Source: Schlesneria paludicola DSM 18645 (lineage in GTDB: Bacteria; Planctomycetota; Planctomycetia; Planctomycetales; Planctomycetaceae). From it: a stretch of 64,000 bases of DNA. The first letter of the stretch is position 1; each line of letters begins with the position of its first letter. The DNA is taken from positions 962,667-1,026,666 of the forward strand of contig NZ_JH636434.1 in assembly GCF_000255655.1 (NCBI RefSeq), given 5' to 3'. Below the pieces are notes generated by a model. That model had not been told where the DNA came from and did not search any database. It saw only the letters and a list, made by a program, of their open reading frames with translations. A program made the translations under genes and the position numbers. Shown here one piece after another: positions 9,284 through 22,057 of the stretch.

Positions 9284-10549
9284 GTGAAATTCCTTATCCT
9301 GGTTGTGGAAAATATTCGCCGCAATCTGGTTCGAACGACTCTGACGTCGCTGGGAACCATGATGCTGGTGCTGGTGGTGACTCTCGTCTTTACCGTCCTG
9401 ACCACGCTCGATGCCGTGACGACGGAAAAGAGTGCGAACATCAAGGCGATCGTCACGGAAAAGTGGCAGATCCCCAGCCTGATGCCGTATTCGTACGCCG
9501 CAGGCCTGATCGAAGGGGGGGCGGCTCCCGATGACCCTAACGCCGTCCGACCGCAAGACTGGATGACCTGGGGTTTCTTTGTCGGATCGACCGAATCCAA
9601 TCCGGCCAAACGCGGATACGAGAATCTATTCTTCTCGTTCATCATGGAACCGGAAAAAGCCCGGACCATGCTCGACAACATTGATGCGTTGAATGACCAG
9701 CAGGCCGAAGTGCTGAATGAGGCAATTAAAAAAATTCAGGAAAAACGCAATGGCGTGATCATCGGGGAAGGGCGATTGGCCAAACTGAAAAAGAAAATTG
9801 GAGATCGCATCACCGCATACGGCAGAAACTATCGCGACATCAATCTCGAATTGGAGATCGTTGGAACCTTCCCCAAAGAGACGTCTCAGTACACCGACAG
9901 CGCAATTATCCGCCGCGATTTTTTCGAAACCGAGCTCGATACCTACAAAGCGTCACACAACAACAAACCGCACGCGTTGGCGGACAAATCGCTCAGCCTC
10001 GTCTGGTTGCGGGTTCCTGACCGGATGTCATTCAACAAACTGACCGAGCAGATTCTAACGGCGCCTTCGTTCTCGAACCCACCGGTCAAGTGCGAGACCT
10101 CATCGACCGGGATCGCATCGTTCTTGGATGCCTACCGCGACATCATCTGGGGCGTTCGCTGGCTGCTGGCGCCGGCCTGCATGTTGGTCTTGTCGCTGGT
10201 CATTTCCAATGCGATCAGTATCAGTGTTCGCGAACGGCGGATCGAATTCGCGGTGTTGAAGGTGCTGGGCTTCTTGCCGTGGCAGATCCTGTGCCTGGTC
10301 CTGGGCGAAGCGCTCTTGATCGGAACATTGTCCGGTCTGGCCAGTGCCGGTCTCGCCTACGGTGTGATTAACGGTGTCTGGGGTGGACTTCCATTCCCCA
10401 TTGCCTTCTTCCCGAAGTTTGCGGTGCCCATCAATTGTTTGTGGTGGGGTGCCGCGATGGGTGCCGCCACCGCATTTGTGGGCAGTTTTTTCCCCGCCTG
10501 GTCAGCTCGAGGGGTTCGCGTGTCAGACGTGTTCTCCAAAGTTGCGTGA
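9284..10549 (+). CDS. FtsX/MacB-type ABC transporter permease 1
   Basis: A 421-aa permease with one N-terminal membrane helix (TLTSLGTMMLVLVVTLVFTV), a large periplasmic MacB_PCD-like region, and three C-terminal helices of the FtsX domain. The FtsX domain includes the cytoplasmic loop RERRIEFAVLKVLGF, which contacts the ATPase. It starts at a GTG at 9284, 12 bp after the ATPase stop. With the next gene it probably forms a heterodimeric permease, each half carrying one N-terminal and three C-terminal helices. Substrate unknown. Confidence 0.9.
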   Translation: MKFLILVVENIRRNLVRTTLTSLGTMMLVLVVTLVFTVLTTLDAVTTEKSANIKAIVTEKWQIPSLMPYSYAAGLIEGGAAPDDPNAVRPQDWMTWGFFVGSTESNPAKRGYENLFFSFIMEPEKARTMLDNIDALNDQQAEVLNEAIKKIQEKRNGVIIGEGRLAKLKKKIGDRITAYGRNYRDINLELEIVGTFPKETSQYTDSAIIRRDFFETELDTYKASHNNKPHALADKSLSLVWLRVPDRMSFNKLTEQILTAPSFSNPPVKCETSSTGIASFLDAYRDIIWGVRWLLAPACMLVLSLVISNAISISVRERRIEFAVLKVLGFLPWQILCLVLGEALLIGTLSGLASAGLAYGVINGVWGGLPFPIAFFPKFAVPINCLWWGAAMGAATAFVGSFFPAWSARGVRVSDVFSKVA

Positions 10550-10629
10550 TCGATTCTGCGAGGATCGCAGAATCGACTTGAGGCCCCTATTGACTTGGCG
10601 TCTGATTTTGAATTGAAGAGATTTTGCCA

Positions 10630-12165
10630 ATGGAAATCCCCCTCCTGATCGCCGCAGCCCCCTGGCAGGTCTTCGGTGCGTCGTCGCCCATCTTGAAGGC
10701 GATTTTCGCGGGCGCTGCAGCGTTGGTGCTGATTCTGCTTCTGATCGGCAAAGTGCCGCTCAGCTACAACATCATGAACTTGACGACCCGCTGGCTGACC
10801 ACGTTGTTCATGGTCGGTTCATTCACGCTGGTGATTGGCGTTCAAATCGCCTTACTCGCCTTCGTCAACGGCATGTATGCGATGACAGAATCGAGCGGAC
10901 AGCCGGGGAACGTCATGATCATGTCCGAAGGCTCGACCGATGAGGCATTTAGCAATCTTGGATTTGCGGACGCCACCGAAATTGAAACGCAAGAAGGGAT
11001 CGCGCGTGATGAAAACGACCGAGCGCTCGTCAGTCGGGAGACCTATCTGGGAATCTCGCAACAGGTGACGGACCAGAAGACCGGATACGTCAAACGTCGC
11101 TTCCTGCAGGTGCGCGGCGTCGACGAACCCGCCATGTCCCTGAAGGTTCATGGTCTGAAGCTGGTACCGGGCGGCGAGTATTTCTCGGATTCGGGTGTGC
11201 GTCAGATCAACGATTCGGGTGAAACGGCCATTGAGGCGATGCTGGGAGCCGCGATTGCCCGGGAACTGAGTACCGATCGCACGGAAGAAATGCTCGCGAC
11301 CGCCAAGCGAAAAGATCGACTGGACGTGGGAGATACCTTCAAGATTGGTGAACGCGTCTGGTATGTCACCGGTGTGCTGGAATCATCCGGTACCGTCTAT
11401 GACTCCGAAGTCTGGACACGGCAATCACAGGTCGGCCCCCTGTTTGGCAAATCGAATTACACCACCTTTTGCGTGCGAGCTCGTCCGGACTACCGCAAGG
11501 ACGAACGTCAGGCGTTGATCGCCCGACGGAAGGAATCGGCACGTGTGGCATTTGAGGAAGCGACAAAACTCAAAGCCGAAGACAAAACCGCACCAACACC
11601 TCAATTGCAGGTGATTCGCGAAGAGTACACCGAGGACGAATGGGGAGCCGAGCTGCTGAAAGAATACTTCGGCACCGAGTACAAGAAAGCGGCCGTCAGC
11701 CCTCAAGTCGAGAAAACCTACTTCGCCAATCTCTCGGCAACAAACGTGCAATTCCTGGGAATGGCAATCATTGTCGCCCTGATCATGTCGCTGGGCGGAT
11801 TGTTTGGAGTCATGAATACGATGTTTGCGGCCATCAGCCAGCGGACAAAGGATATCGGCGTCCTGCGGCTGCTGGGCTTTAAGCGTTGGCAAATTCTGGT
11901 CTCGTTCTTGCTCGAATCAATTGTCTTAGCGCTGGTGGGTGGTGCGATCGGCTGCTTGTTTGGATCGTTGTGTGATGGATTCACTGCGAACAGCATTGTG
12001 ACGGGCGGCCCCGGCGGCGGCGGAAAATTCGTTGTCCTACGACTGACGGTTGATGCCAGCACGATTGCCATCGGGATGCTTCTGGCGCTCGCCATGGGAA
12101 TCTTTGGGGGATTGATTCCTTCACTTGGTGCGATGCGCCTGAGTGCGCTCAAAGCGCTTCGCTGA
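10630..12165 (+). CDS. FtsX/MacB-type ABC transporter permease 2
   Basis: A 511-aa permease with the same plan as its neighbour: a short hydrophobic leader (residues 5-45), a second hydrophobic segment ending at TLVIGVQIALLAF, a long periplasmic domain, and a C-terminal FtsX domain. The FtsX domain has the coupling loop QRTKDIGVLRLLGF, two further helices, and the family-typical end PSLGAMRLSALKALR. The periplasmic part is about 90 residues longer than in permease 1, including a charged segment around residues 290-350. The ATG at 10630 follows GAAGAG; a TTG two codons upstream is the longest option. The two permeases are distinct proteins, not a recent duplication. Confidence 0.88.
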   Translation: MEIPLLIAAAPWQVFGASSPILKAIFAGAAALVLILLLIGKVPLSYNIMNLTTRWLTTLFMVGSFTLVIGVQIALLAFVNGMYAMTESSGQPGNVMIMSEGSTDEAFSNLGFADATEIETQEGIARDENDRALVSRETYLGISQQVTDQKTGYVKRRFLQVRGVDEPAMSLKVHGLKLVPGGEYFSDSGVRQINDSGETAIEAMLGAAIARELSTDRTEEMLATAKRKDRLDVGDTFKIGERVWYVTGVLESSGTVYDSEVWTRQSQVGPLFGKSNYTTFCVRARPDYRKDERQALIARRKESARVAFEEATKLKAEDKTAPTPQLQVIREEYTEDEWGAELLKEYFGTEYKKAAVSPQVEKTYFANLSATNVQFLGMAIIVALIMSLGGLFGVMNTMFAAISQRTKDIGVLRLLGFKRWQILVSFLLESIVLALVGGAIGCLFGSLCDGFTANSIVTGGPGGGGKFVVLRLTVDASTIAIGMLLALAMGIFGGLIPSLGAMRLSALKALR

Positions 12166-12658
12166 TCTTGTTGTGTGATTTCCCAAGTCTGCAATACATG
12201 GGCATTGGGCAGCCTCGGTGCCGACGCCTCCGTCGGCCCGGTACATTTCGCGCCGATGCGGCCGTGGTCCGAATGAATGATCGCGCCTTATTGAACCTTT
12301 TGAACCTTACTTCGACACGGCGGACATTCCTGCGGACAATTTGAATTCCGCGAAACAATCACGATGTCGAGGATATTCACTTGTGATTGGTCGCGTCCCG
12401 GTCTACACGCTCTGATTCAGAATCGAAAAGGAAAACCTGTTTCCACGTGAATTCAATTGCAGCGGACTGAACCTTGTCGGCGACGGCGTTGTGATTCATG
12501 ATAACGGAACACGATGCGCATCGATCCTGATTCGTTCCTGCGGCACCTGTTGTGGACGTTGTCGAACGGGAATGAGGGCCGATTCAATTCGTCGGGATAA
12601 CTGATTGATGGGGCCAGTGCTGCTGCCCACGGAGGCGGCTTGAAGAAGGGTTGAAAGC
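12166..12658. other. Intergenic region between export operon and PSD1 gene
   Basis: About 490 bp. It contains a small GC hairpin just after the permease stop (listed separately) and otherwise nothing I recognise. GAAGAAGGG close to 12650 serves as ribosome-binding site for the PSD1 gene. Confidence 0.4.
12220..12237 (+). terminator. Small GC-rich hairpin after the export operon
   Basis: GCCGACG-CCTC-CGTCGGC is a perfect 7-bp stem with a 4-base loop, 55 bp past the last permease. There is no T-run, so termination activity is uncertain. Confidence 0.3.
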
Positions 12659-15826
<3,168 letters not shown>

Positions 15827-16220
15827 CCGCCACTGGCCATTTCAAGTGCGAAGTCGCCGTCCGAGCGACCGCCAGCTCCGTCGTCAATCCCGAAATCTGG
15901 TCGAGCGATGGAACATGAATAGTTGACGTAATCGTCAATCTCATATGATTTTGCTTTTCTTATTCGGCAGACCTTGACGCGTTGAGTGCCTTCGTTCTGT
16001 TCGAACCTGCCCGAAATGAGGTCACGATTCGTTGACGCTGAAATGTGGCGCTGCGTATGATTGCGTATCGGCGAAAGCGATACTGGCTACGCCGTGTTAT
16101 TTCATATGCAGATACAACGCCGAATGGCCGATGATGGTTGTCCTAGATCGCCATGTCGACGACGCACCGCCAATAAGACCTTCAAAGACATCAGAGAACT
16201 GACACTGGACTTCCGCTTTC
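15827..16220. other. Intergenic region upstream of the LysR gene
   Basis: About 390 bp. It holds a TTGACG-TAAT-CGTCAA dyad (listed separately) and no protein-like frame. Confidence 0.4.
15923..15938. promoter_or_regulatory. Candidate operator dyad upstream of lysR-gltBD
   Basis: TTGACG-TAAT-CGTCAA is a perfect 6-bp dyad with a 4-base spacer, about 285 bp upstream of the LysR start. Size and symmetry fit a LysR-type or other dimeric regulator site. The assignment is inferred only. Confidence 0.3.
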
Positions 16221-17207
16221 ATGAATCTTCGCGATCTCGAATTGTTTTGCGAAGTGGCGTTGCGAGGGAGCTTCTCCAAAGCCGCCAAGACGCATCATAT
16301 TTCGCAGCCAGCGGCCAGCGAGATCGTAAAGGGCTTGGAAGAGCATTTGGGGTGTGAACTGCTGAACCGTGCGATTCGACCGCTGGAACTGACTCCTGAA
16401 GGGCGAATTTATTACGACGGATGCCGCGAACTTTTGGATGGCTATCGGCGTCTAGAGGATCGCATCCTGCAACGTCGCGATAAGGTCGTCGGGCCAGTCC
16501 GAATCGCGTCGATCTATTCCGTCGGCCTTTTGCAAATGGACTGTTACGTCAAAGAGTTTGAACGGCTATTTCCCGATGCCGCACTCGACTTGCAGTACGT
16601 TCATCCCGAACAAGTGCTTAACAGCGTGCTCAACGAAGAAGTCGATTTGGGGCTGATGTCGTTTGCCCCCCGTCGCGCCGACTTGGTTTACGAAACCTGG
16701 CAAGACCAGAAAATCGTCGTGGTTGTTTCGCCTCAGCATCCGTTTGCCAAACGCACAAGTTTGCGTGTAGCGGAACTGGATGGGGAAGCTTTGGTCGGGT
16801 TCACGTCAGAATTACGGATGCGGCAAGAGATCGATCGCTGGCTAAAACAGGTCAAAGTTTCGGTCAATGTCGTTCATGCATTCGACAACATCGAGAACAT
16901 CAAACGGGCGGTGGAAGTGGGATCGGGACTGGGGCTGTTGCCCGTTCCAACAGTTCGCCGCGAGGTGGAATTCGGTTCGCTCGTGGCAATCGAACTGGAG
17001 GATGTTGATTGGGTGCGTCGTCTCGACATCGTCTATCGCCGGACGAAACCTTTCACCACGGCGATCAGCCGATTCCTCGAGTTGCTTCATCAAGATCCAG
17101 AAACGTTTTCACGTACCGTGGCCCCAATTCAGACGACCTCTGTTCAGGATGTGGACGTGCCTGCCACACCCGCACAGTCCACCGCCACATCACCTGTTAT
17201 TCGATAA
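16221..17207 (+). CDS. LysR-family transcriptional regulator
   Basis: A 328-aa LTTR. The N-terminal winged helix-turn-helix is MNLRDLELFCEVALRGSFSK, followed by AAKTHHISQPAASEIVKGLE and the wing region LELTPEGRIYYDGCRELL, then a linker helix. The substrate-binding domain runs from about residue 92 (GPVRIASIYSVG) to 295. The C-terminal 30 residues are Pro/Thr/Ser-rich and extra to the family. It lies 104 bp upstream of gltB on the same strand, recalling Bacillus GltC, a LysR activator of glutamate synthase that is divergent from its target. A role in controlling gltBD is inferred from position. Confidence 0.9.
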   Translation: MNLRDLELFCEVALRGSFSKAAKTHHISQPAASEIVKGLEEHLGCELLNRAIRPLELTPEGRIYYDGCRELLDGYRRLEDRILQRRDKVVGPVRIASIYSVGLLQMDCYVKEFERLFPDAALDLQYVHPEQVLNSVLNEEVDLGLMSFAPRRADLVYETWQDQKIVVVVSPQHPFAKRTSLRVAELDGEALVGFTSELRMRQEIDRWLKQVKVSVNVVHAFDNIENIKRAVEVGSGLGLLPVPTVRREVEFGSLVAIELEDVDWVRRLDIVYRRTKPFTTAISRFLELLHQDPETFSRTVAPIQTTSVQDVDVPATPAQSTATSPVIR

Positions 17208-17311
17208 ATTGTTGATTTTCTGTTCACAAAAGAGCACGTGCAACTCGCAGTTCTTTTGAGACAGAAGCAACGGACACAATGCCTTTTTCGCCGTCGATTG
17301 AAAGCTGAGAA

Positions 17312-20300
17312 ATGACCGAACCCTTCTTCACCCGACATCCCGAACTATTTTTCTCCGATGGAACCCCCAAGGCGCAGGGTCTGTACGATCCCGCCAACGA
17401 ACACGACTCGTGCGGCGTCGGTTTCGTCGCGCATATCAAAGGGCAGCAGTCGCGACAGATCGTCGATGATGCGCTGCGGATGCTGAAACACATGGCCCAT
17501 CGCGGTGCCTGTGGCTGTGAAGCCAACACGGGCGACGGAGCCGGGATTCTGACATCGATTCCTCATGCGTACATGGCGAAAGTCGTGAAGCAGGATTTGA
17601 ATGTCACGCTCCCTGCCGCCGGCACCTACGGACTGGGACTCGTCTTTCTTCCCACAGATCCTGAACAGCGACAGTCCGCCAAGGCAACTGTCGAACAGGT
17701 CATCAAAGAGCAGGGGCAGGTCCTGCTGGGATGGCGGCCTGTGCCGCATGATCCAGAGGGTGCGGACATTGGTCCCTCCGCACGAGCGGCGATGCCTGTC
17801 TTCGAGCACTTGCTGGTCGCCGCCCAACCGGGTCTCGATCAAGACGCCTTCGATCGACAGTTGTTTGTCATCCGCAAGCGTGCCAGCCATGCCGTGCGTG
17901 AAGGCAACCTGCCACAGGCTCTGAAGTTCTATATCTGCTCGCTGTCGTCGAAGATCCTGATCTACAAGGGAATGTTGACATCCGAGCAGGTTCTGCCTTT
18001 CTTCAACGATCTGCAAGACGCCGACTACGTCTCGCACCTGGCGATGGTTCACAGTCGATTCTCGACGAACACCTTCCCGAGTTGGGACCGCGCCCATCCG
18101 CAGCGTTACATCGCTCACAATGGTGAAATCAACACTGTTCGCGGAAACGGCAACTGGATGTTCGCTCGTCAGGGGATGATGCAAAGCGAGCTCTTCGGCA
18201 AAGATCTGGAAAAGCTATTCCCTTTGATCGAGCCGCACTGCTCGGACTCGGGTAACTTCGACAACGCCCTCGAAACGCTCGTCATGTCCGGCCGAAGTCT
18301 GCCGGAAGCCGTCATGATGATGGTGCCCGAAGCGTGGCAGAACCACGAATCGATGCCCGAAAGCAAGCGGGCGTTCTACGAATATCATTCCGCACTGCAA
18401 GAGCCGTGGGATGGCCCCGCGTCGATTTCTTTTACAGATGGAAATGTCATCGGCGCGACGCTCGACCGCAACGGTTTGCGTCCCAGCCGCTACTACGTCA
18501 CACACGACGATCGCGTCATTATGGCTAGCGAAGTCGGTGTATTGGATATCGATCCCAAGAACGTGAAGCTCAAGGGGCGTCTGCAACCTGGCAAGATGTT
18601 CCTGGTCGACTTCAAGCAGGGACGCATGATCCCGGATGAAGAACTCAAGAAAGACTTTGCCAGTCGCCGTCCCTATCAGCAATGGCTGAAGAATCAGCGA
18701 TTGATGCTGAATGAGCTGCCCGCCGCGGAACCGCCGGAACGCATGGTCGGGGATGAATTGCTTTCGCATATGCAGTCGTTCGGTTACACGACCGAAACAC
18801 TGCAGTTCATGCTTGTGCCGATGATCACGACCAAGAAAGACCCGATCGGTTCGATGGGTGATGACACGGCACTCGCATGTATGAGCGATCAGCCGCGACT
18901 GGTCTATGACTACTTCAAGCAACTCTTCGCGCAGGTCACCAATCCGGCGATCGACAGCACGCGTGAAGAAGTGATCATGTCGCTGGAGTGCTACATCGGC
19001 CCCGAAGGCAATCTGCTGGATTCCACCGAAGCCCAGTGTCATCGACTCGCCGTGCCGCATCCGATTCTGACCAACGAAGAGCTGGCTGCGATCAAGCATT
19101 TGAACTATCGCGGTTGGAAAACCAAGACCATCGATATCACGTACCCCAAGTCCCAGGGGCCTTCAGGATTGAAGTGGGCATTGGACAGGATTTGTGGCGA
19201 GGCCCGGCAAGCGATTGCCGACGGCTACAGCCTGATTGTTTTGTCGGATCGATTGGCCAGCGCGCATCGTCTACCCGTCAGCGCGTTGCTCGCGACCGGA
19301 GCCGTGCATCATCATCTGGTCTTCAACGAAGAACGAACCCGCCTGGGAATCGTCGTCGAATCGGGTGAAGCACGAGAAGTCCATCACTTCTGCCTGCTCA
19401 CCGGTTACGGTGCCGATGCGATTAACCCATACATGGCATTCGAAGCGCTCTGGCAACTGCAGGATGATGGCGAACTGTCTGGCGATTGGACGCACGAGCA
19501 AATCACCACGGCTTATCGCAAAGCGACCAAGCAGGGAATCCTGAAGGTCATGGCCAAGATGGGGATTTCGACCCTGGCCAGCTACAAGGGTGCCCAGATC
19601 TTCGAAGCCGTGGGGATCAGCGACGAAGTTATCAATAAATGCTTCCGGGGTACTCCTAGCCGCATCAGTGGGGTCGGCTTCCAGATCCTGGGTGAAGAAG
19701 CCTTCCGTCGACATGAACTGGGTTACCCAACCCGCGAAGCGCATAACCTGCCAGTCCTGCCGAATTTCGGCTTGTTCTCGTGGCGGTCGTCCGGTGAAAA
19801 ACATGCCTGGAATCCGCACAACATCGCCAACATTCAGCGGGCCGCTCGGCAAGGTGACAAGGCGGCCTACAAAGAGTTCGCCAAGCTGGTGAATGAGCAG
19901 ACGACGCGAGAGTGCCACCTGCGCGGCATGCTGAAGTTCAAGCTGGAACGCACCGCGGTACCCATCGAAGAAGTCGATTCGGCGGCCTCGATCGTGAAAC
20001 GATTCTGCACGGGAGCAATGAGCTACGGATCGATTTCGGCCGAAGCGCACGAGACAATCGCGATTGCCATGAACCGGATTGGCGGAAAGAGCAACACCGG
20101 TGAAGGGGGCGAGGATTACCGACGCTTTAAGCCGATGGACAATGGCGATTCCAAGCGATCGGCGATCAAGCAAGTGGCATCGGGGCGATTTGGCGTCACC
20201 AGTTGGTATCTGACCAACGCAGACGAAATCCAGATCAAGATCTCGCAGGGAGCCAAGCCCGGTGAAGGGGGGGAACTCCCCGGCCATAAGGTGGACAAGG

Positions 20301-21886
20301 TAATCGCCGCCACCCGGCATTCAACTCCGGGTGTGGGATTGATTAGCCCTCCGCCGCATCATGATATCTATTCGATCGAAGACCTGTCGCAGCTCATCTT
20401 CGATCTCAAAAATTCGAACCCCTCGGCACGTGTCAGCGTGAAGCTTGTTTCGGAAGTCGGGGTTGGTACAGTCGCGGCGGGTGTTGCCAAGGGGCACGCA
20501 GACAAGATTCTGATCGCTGGAGATTCCGGGGGAACCGGAGCGTCGCCGCTGACCAGTATCAAGCATGCCGGGATGCCATGGGAATTGGGGATCGCCGAGA
20601 CTCACCAGACATTGGTCCTCAATGACCTTCGTAGTCGTGTTCGCCTCGAAACCGACGGGCAGCTCAAAACTGGCCGTGACGTGGTGATCGCCTGTTTGCT
20701 GGGTGCCGAAGAATTCGGATTCGCAACGGCACCGCTGATCACGCTGGGCTGCATCATGATGCGAAAGTGTCATCTGAATACCTGTCCGGTGGGAATCGCG
20801 ACGCAGGATGTCGAACTGCGAAAGAAGTTTACGGGTCAGCCCGAGCATCTGATCAACTACTTCTTTATGGTGGCTGAAGAAGTTCGTGAGATCATGGCTT
20901 CGCTGGGCTTCCGCACGATTGATGAGATGGTCGGACACAGTGAAGTGCTGGAATACGACAACACGATCAATCACTGGAAGCTGAAGCACCTGGATCTTTC
21001 CAAGATCCTGACGCCCGCCACCAAGCCGCACGACAAAGTGGAAACGTACTGCCGGATCAAGCAGGAACATGGCATCGAGTTCCAGTTGGACAATGAACTG
21101 GTCCGCGAATCGAAAGACGCGATCCAGGACAAGAAGCCTGTCCGCCTGAATATCGAGGTCCAGAACATCGACCGCGCACTCGGTACGATCCTCAGCCACG
21201 AGGTGTCGAAGCGGTGGGGTGAATTTGGCTTGCCGGACGACACGATCCACATTCGCTGTAAGGGCTCGGCGGGACAGACGCTGGGCGGATGGCTCGCGGG
21301 CGGAATCACGCTTGAAGTCGAAGGTGACGCCAACGACTTCGTCGGGAAGGGCCTGTGCGGCGGACGCATCATCGTCTATCCGCCGTCCGGTTCGGATTTC
21401 AAACCTGAAGAAAATATCGTGATCGGTAACGTGGCGCTGTATGGCGCAACCCGCGGGGAAGCCTTCTTCCGGGGTCGTGCGGCAGAGCGGTTCTGCGTCC
21501 GAAACTCAGGTGCGTCATGCGTCGTCGAGGGAGTGGGTGACCATGGCCTCGAATACATGACCGGCGGCCGCGCCGTGATCCTCGGACCCACGGGGCGAAA
21601 TCTGGCAGCCGGAATGTCGGGCGGCGTCGCTTATATCTATGACGCAGACAACCAACTGCTCGGCAACTGCAACCTCGAGATGGTGGCGCTGGAGAAGGTG
21701 GATGCGACAGCCGATATCGCCGAGCTCAAGGAACTGATCGCCAAGCACTACAAGTACACTGGCTCAACTGTGGCCGCGAGCATCCTGCAAAACTGGGATG
21801 ACGAATTGCCTCGGTTCGTGAAAGTCATGCCGATTGACTACAAGCGCGCCTTGGCGGAACAACAAAAAGAACTGCTTACGAAGTAA
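17312..21886 (+). CDS. gltB: Glutamate synthase (NADPH) large subunit
   Basis: Transfers the glutamine amide to 2-oxoglutarate, giving two glutamates, in the GS-GOGAT pathway. The protein is 1524 aa, the normal GltB length. Residues 1-33 look like a cleaved propeptide, leaving C34 (DSCGVGFVAH) as the N-terminal nucleophile of the class II amidotransferase domain (GEINTVRGNGNWM further in). A central domain is followed by the FMN-binding synthase domain (GEGGEDYRRF; ISQGAKPGEGGELPGHKV) and the 3Fe-4S motif CIMMRKCHLNTCPVGIATQD near residue 1150. The GXGXG-rich C-terminal helix domain includes GGRAVILGPTGRNLAAGMSG. gltD follows after 171 bp. Confidence 0.97.
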   Translation: MTEPFFTRHPELFFSDGTPKAQGLYDPANEHDSCGVGFVAHIKGQQSRQIVDDALRMLKHMAHRGACGCEANTGDGAGILTSIPHAYMAKVVKQDLNVTLPAAGTYGLGLVFLPTDPEQRQSAKATVEQVIKEQGQVLLGWRPVPHDPEGADIGPSARAAMPVFEHLLVAAQPGLDQDAFDRQLFVIRKRASHAVREGNLPQALKFYICSLSSKILIYKGMLTSEQVLPFFNDLQDADYVSHLAMVHSRFSTNTFPSWDRAHPQRYIAHNGEINTVRGNGNWMFARQGMMQSELFGKDLEKLFPLIEPHCSDSGNFDNALETLVMSGRSLPEAVMMMVPEAWQNHESMPESKRAFYEYHSALQEPWDGPASISFTDGNVIGATLDRNGLRPSRYYVTHDDRVIMASEVGVLDIDPKNVKLKGRLQPGKMFLVDFKQGRMIPDEELKKDFASRRPYQQWLKNQRLMLNELPAAEPPERMVGDELLSHMQSFGYTTETLQFMLVPMITTKKDPIGSMGDDTALACMSDQPRLVYDYFKQLFAQVTNPAIDSTREEVIMSLECYIGPEGNLLDSTEAQCHRLAVPHPILTNEELAAIKHLNYRGWKTKTIDITYPKSQGPSGLKWALDRICGEARQAIADGYSLIVLSDRLASAHRLPVSALLATGAVHHHLVFNEERTRLGIVVESGEAREVHHFCLLTGYGADAINPYMAFEALWQLQDDGELSGDWTHEQITTAYRKATKQGILKVMAKMGISTLASYKGAQIFEAVGISDEVINKCFRGTPSRISGVGFQILGEEAFRRHELGYPTREAHNLPVLPNFGLFSWRSSGEKHAWNPHNIANIQRAARQGDKAAYKEFAKLVNEQTTRECHLRGMLKFKLERTAVPIEEVDSAASIVKRFCTGAMSYGSISAEAHETIAIAMNRIGGKSNTGEGGEDYRRFKPMDNGDSKRSAIKQVASGRFGVTSWYLTNADEIQIKISQGAKPGEGGELPGHKVDKVIAATRHSTPGVGLISPPPHHDIYSIEDLSQLIFDLKNSNPSARVSVKLVSEVGVGTVAAGVAKGHADKILIAGDSGGTGASPLTSIKHAGMPWELGIAETHQTLVLNDLRSRVRLETDGQLKTGRDVVIACLLGAEEFGFATAPLITLGCIMMRKCHLNTCPVGIATQDVELRKKFTGQPEHLINYFFMVAEEVREIMASLGFRTIDEMVGHSEVLEYDNTINHWKLKHLDLSKILTPATKPHDKVETYCRIKQEHGIEFQLDNELVRESKDAIQDKKPVRLNIEVQNIDRALGTILSHEVSKRWGEFGLPDDTIHIRCKGSAGQTLGGWLAGGITLEVEGDANDFVGKGLCGGRIIVYPPSGSDFKPEENIVIGNVALYGATRGEAFFRGRAAERFCVRNSGASCVVEGVGDHGLEYMTGGRAVILGPTGRNLAAGMSGGVAYIYDADNQLLGNCNLEMVALEKVDATADIAELKELIAKHYKYTGSTVAASILQNWDDELPRFVKVMPIDYKRALAEQQKELLTK

Positions 21887-22057
21887 CGCAAACAAGATGC
21901 GCGGGACGAGACTCTGATCAGAAACGCACGAAACGTTGAACTGCCCGGGAAACCGGGGCTGCCGTGACGCCTGATGCGAATCCGCCCTTCGCGTTCTTGA
22001 TGCAATCGTGACGATACAACTGGATCAATTTCCTGGTTTAATAGCTTTGGTATTCAC

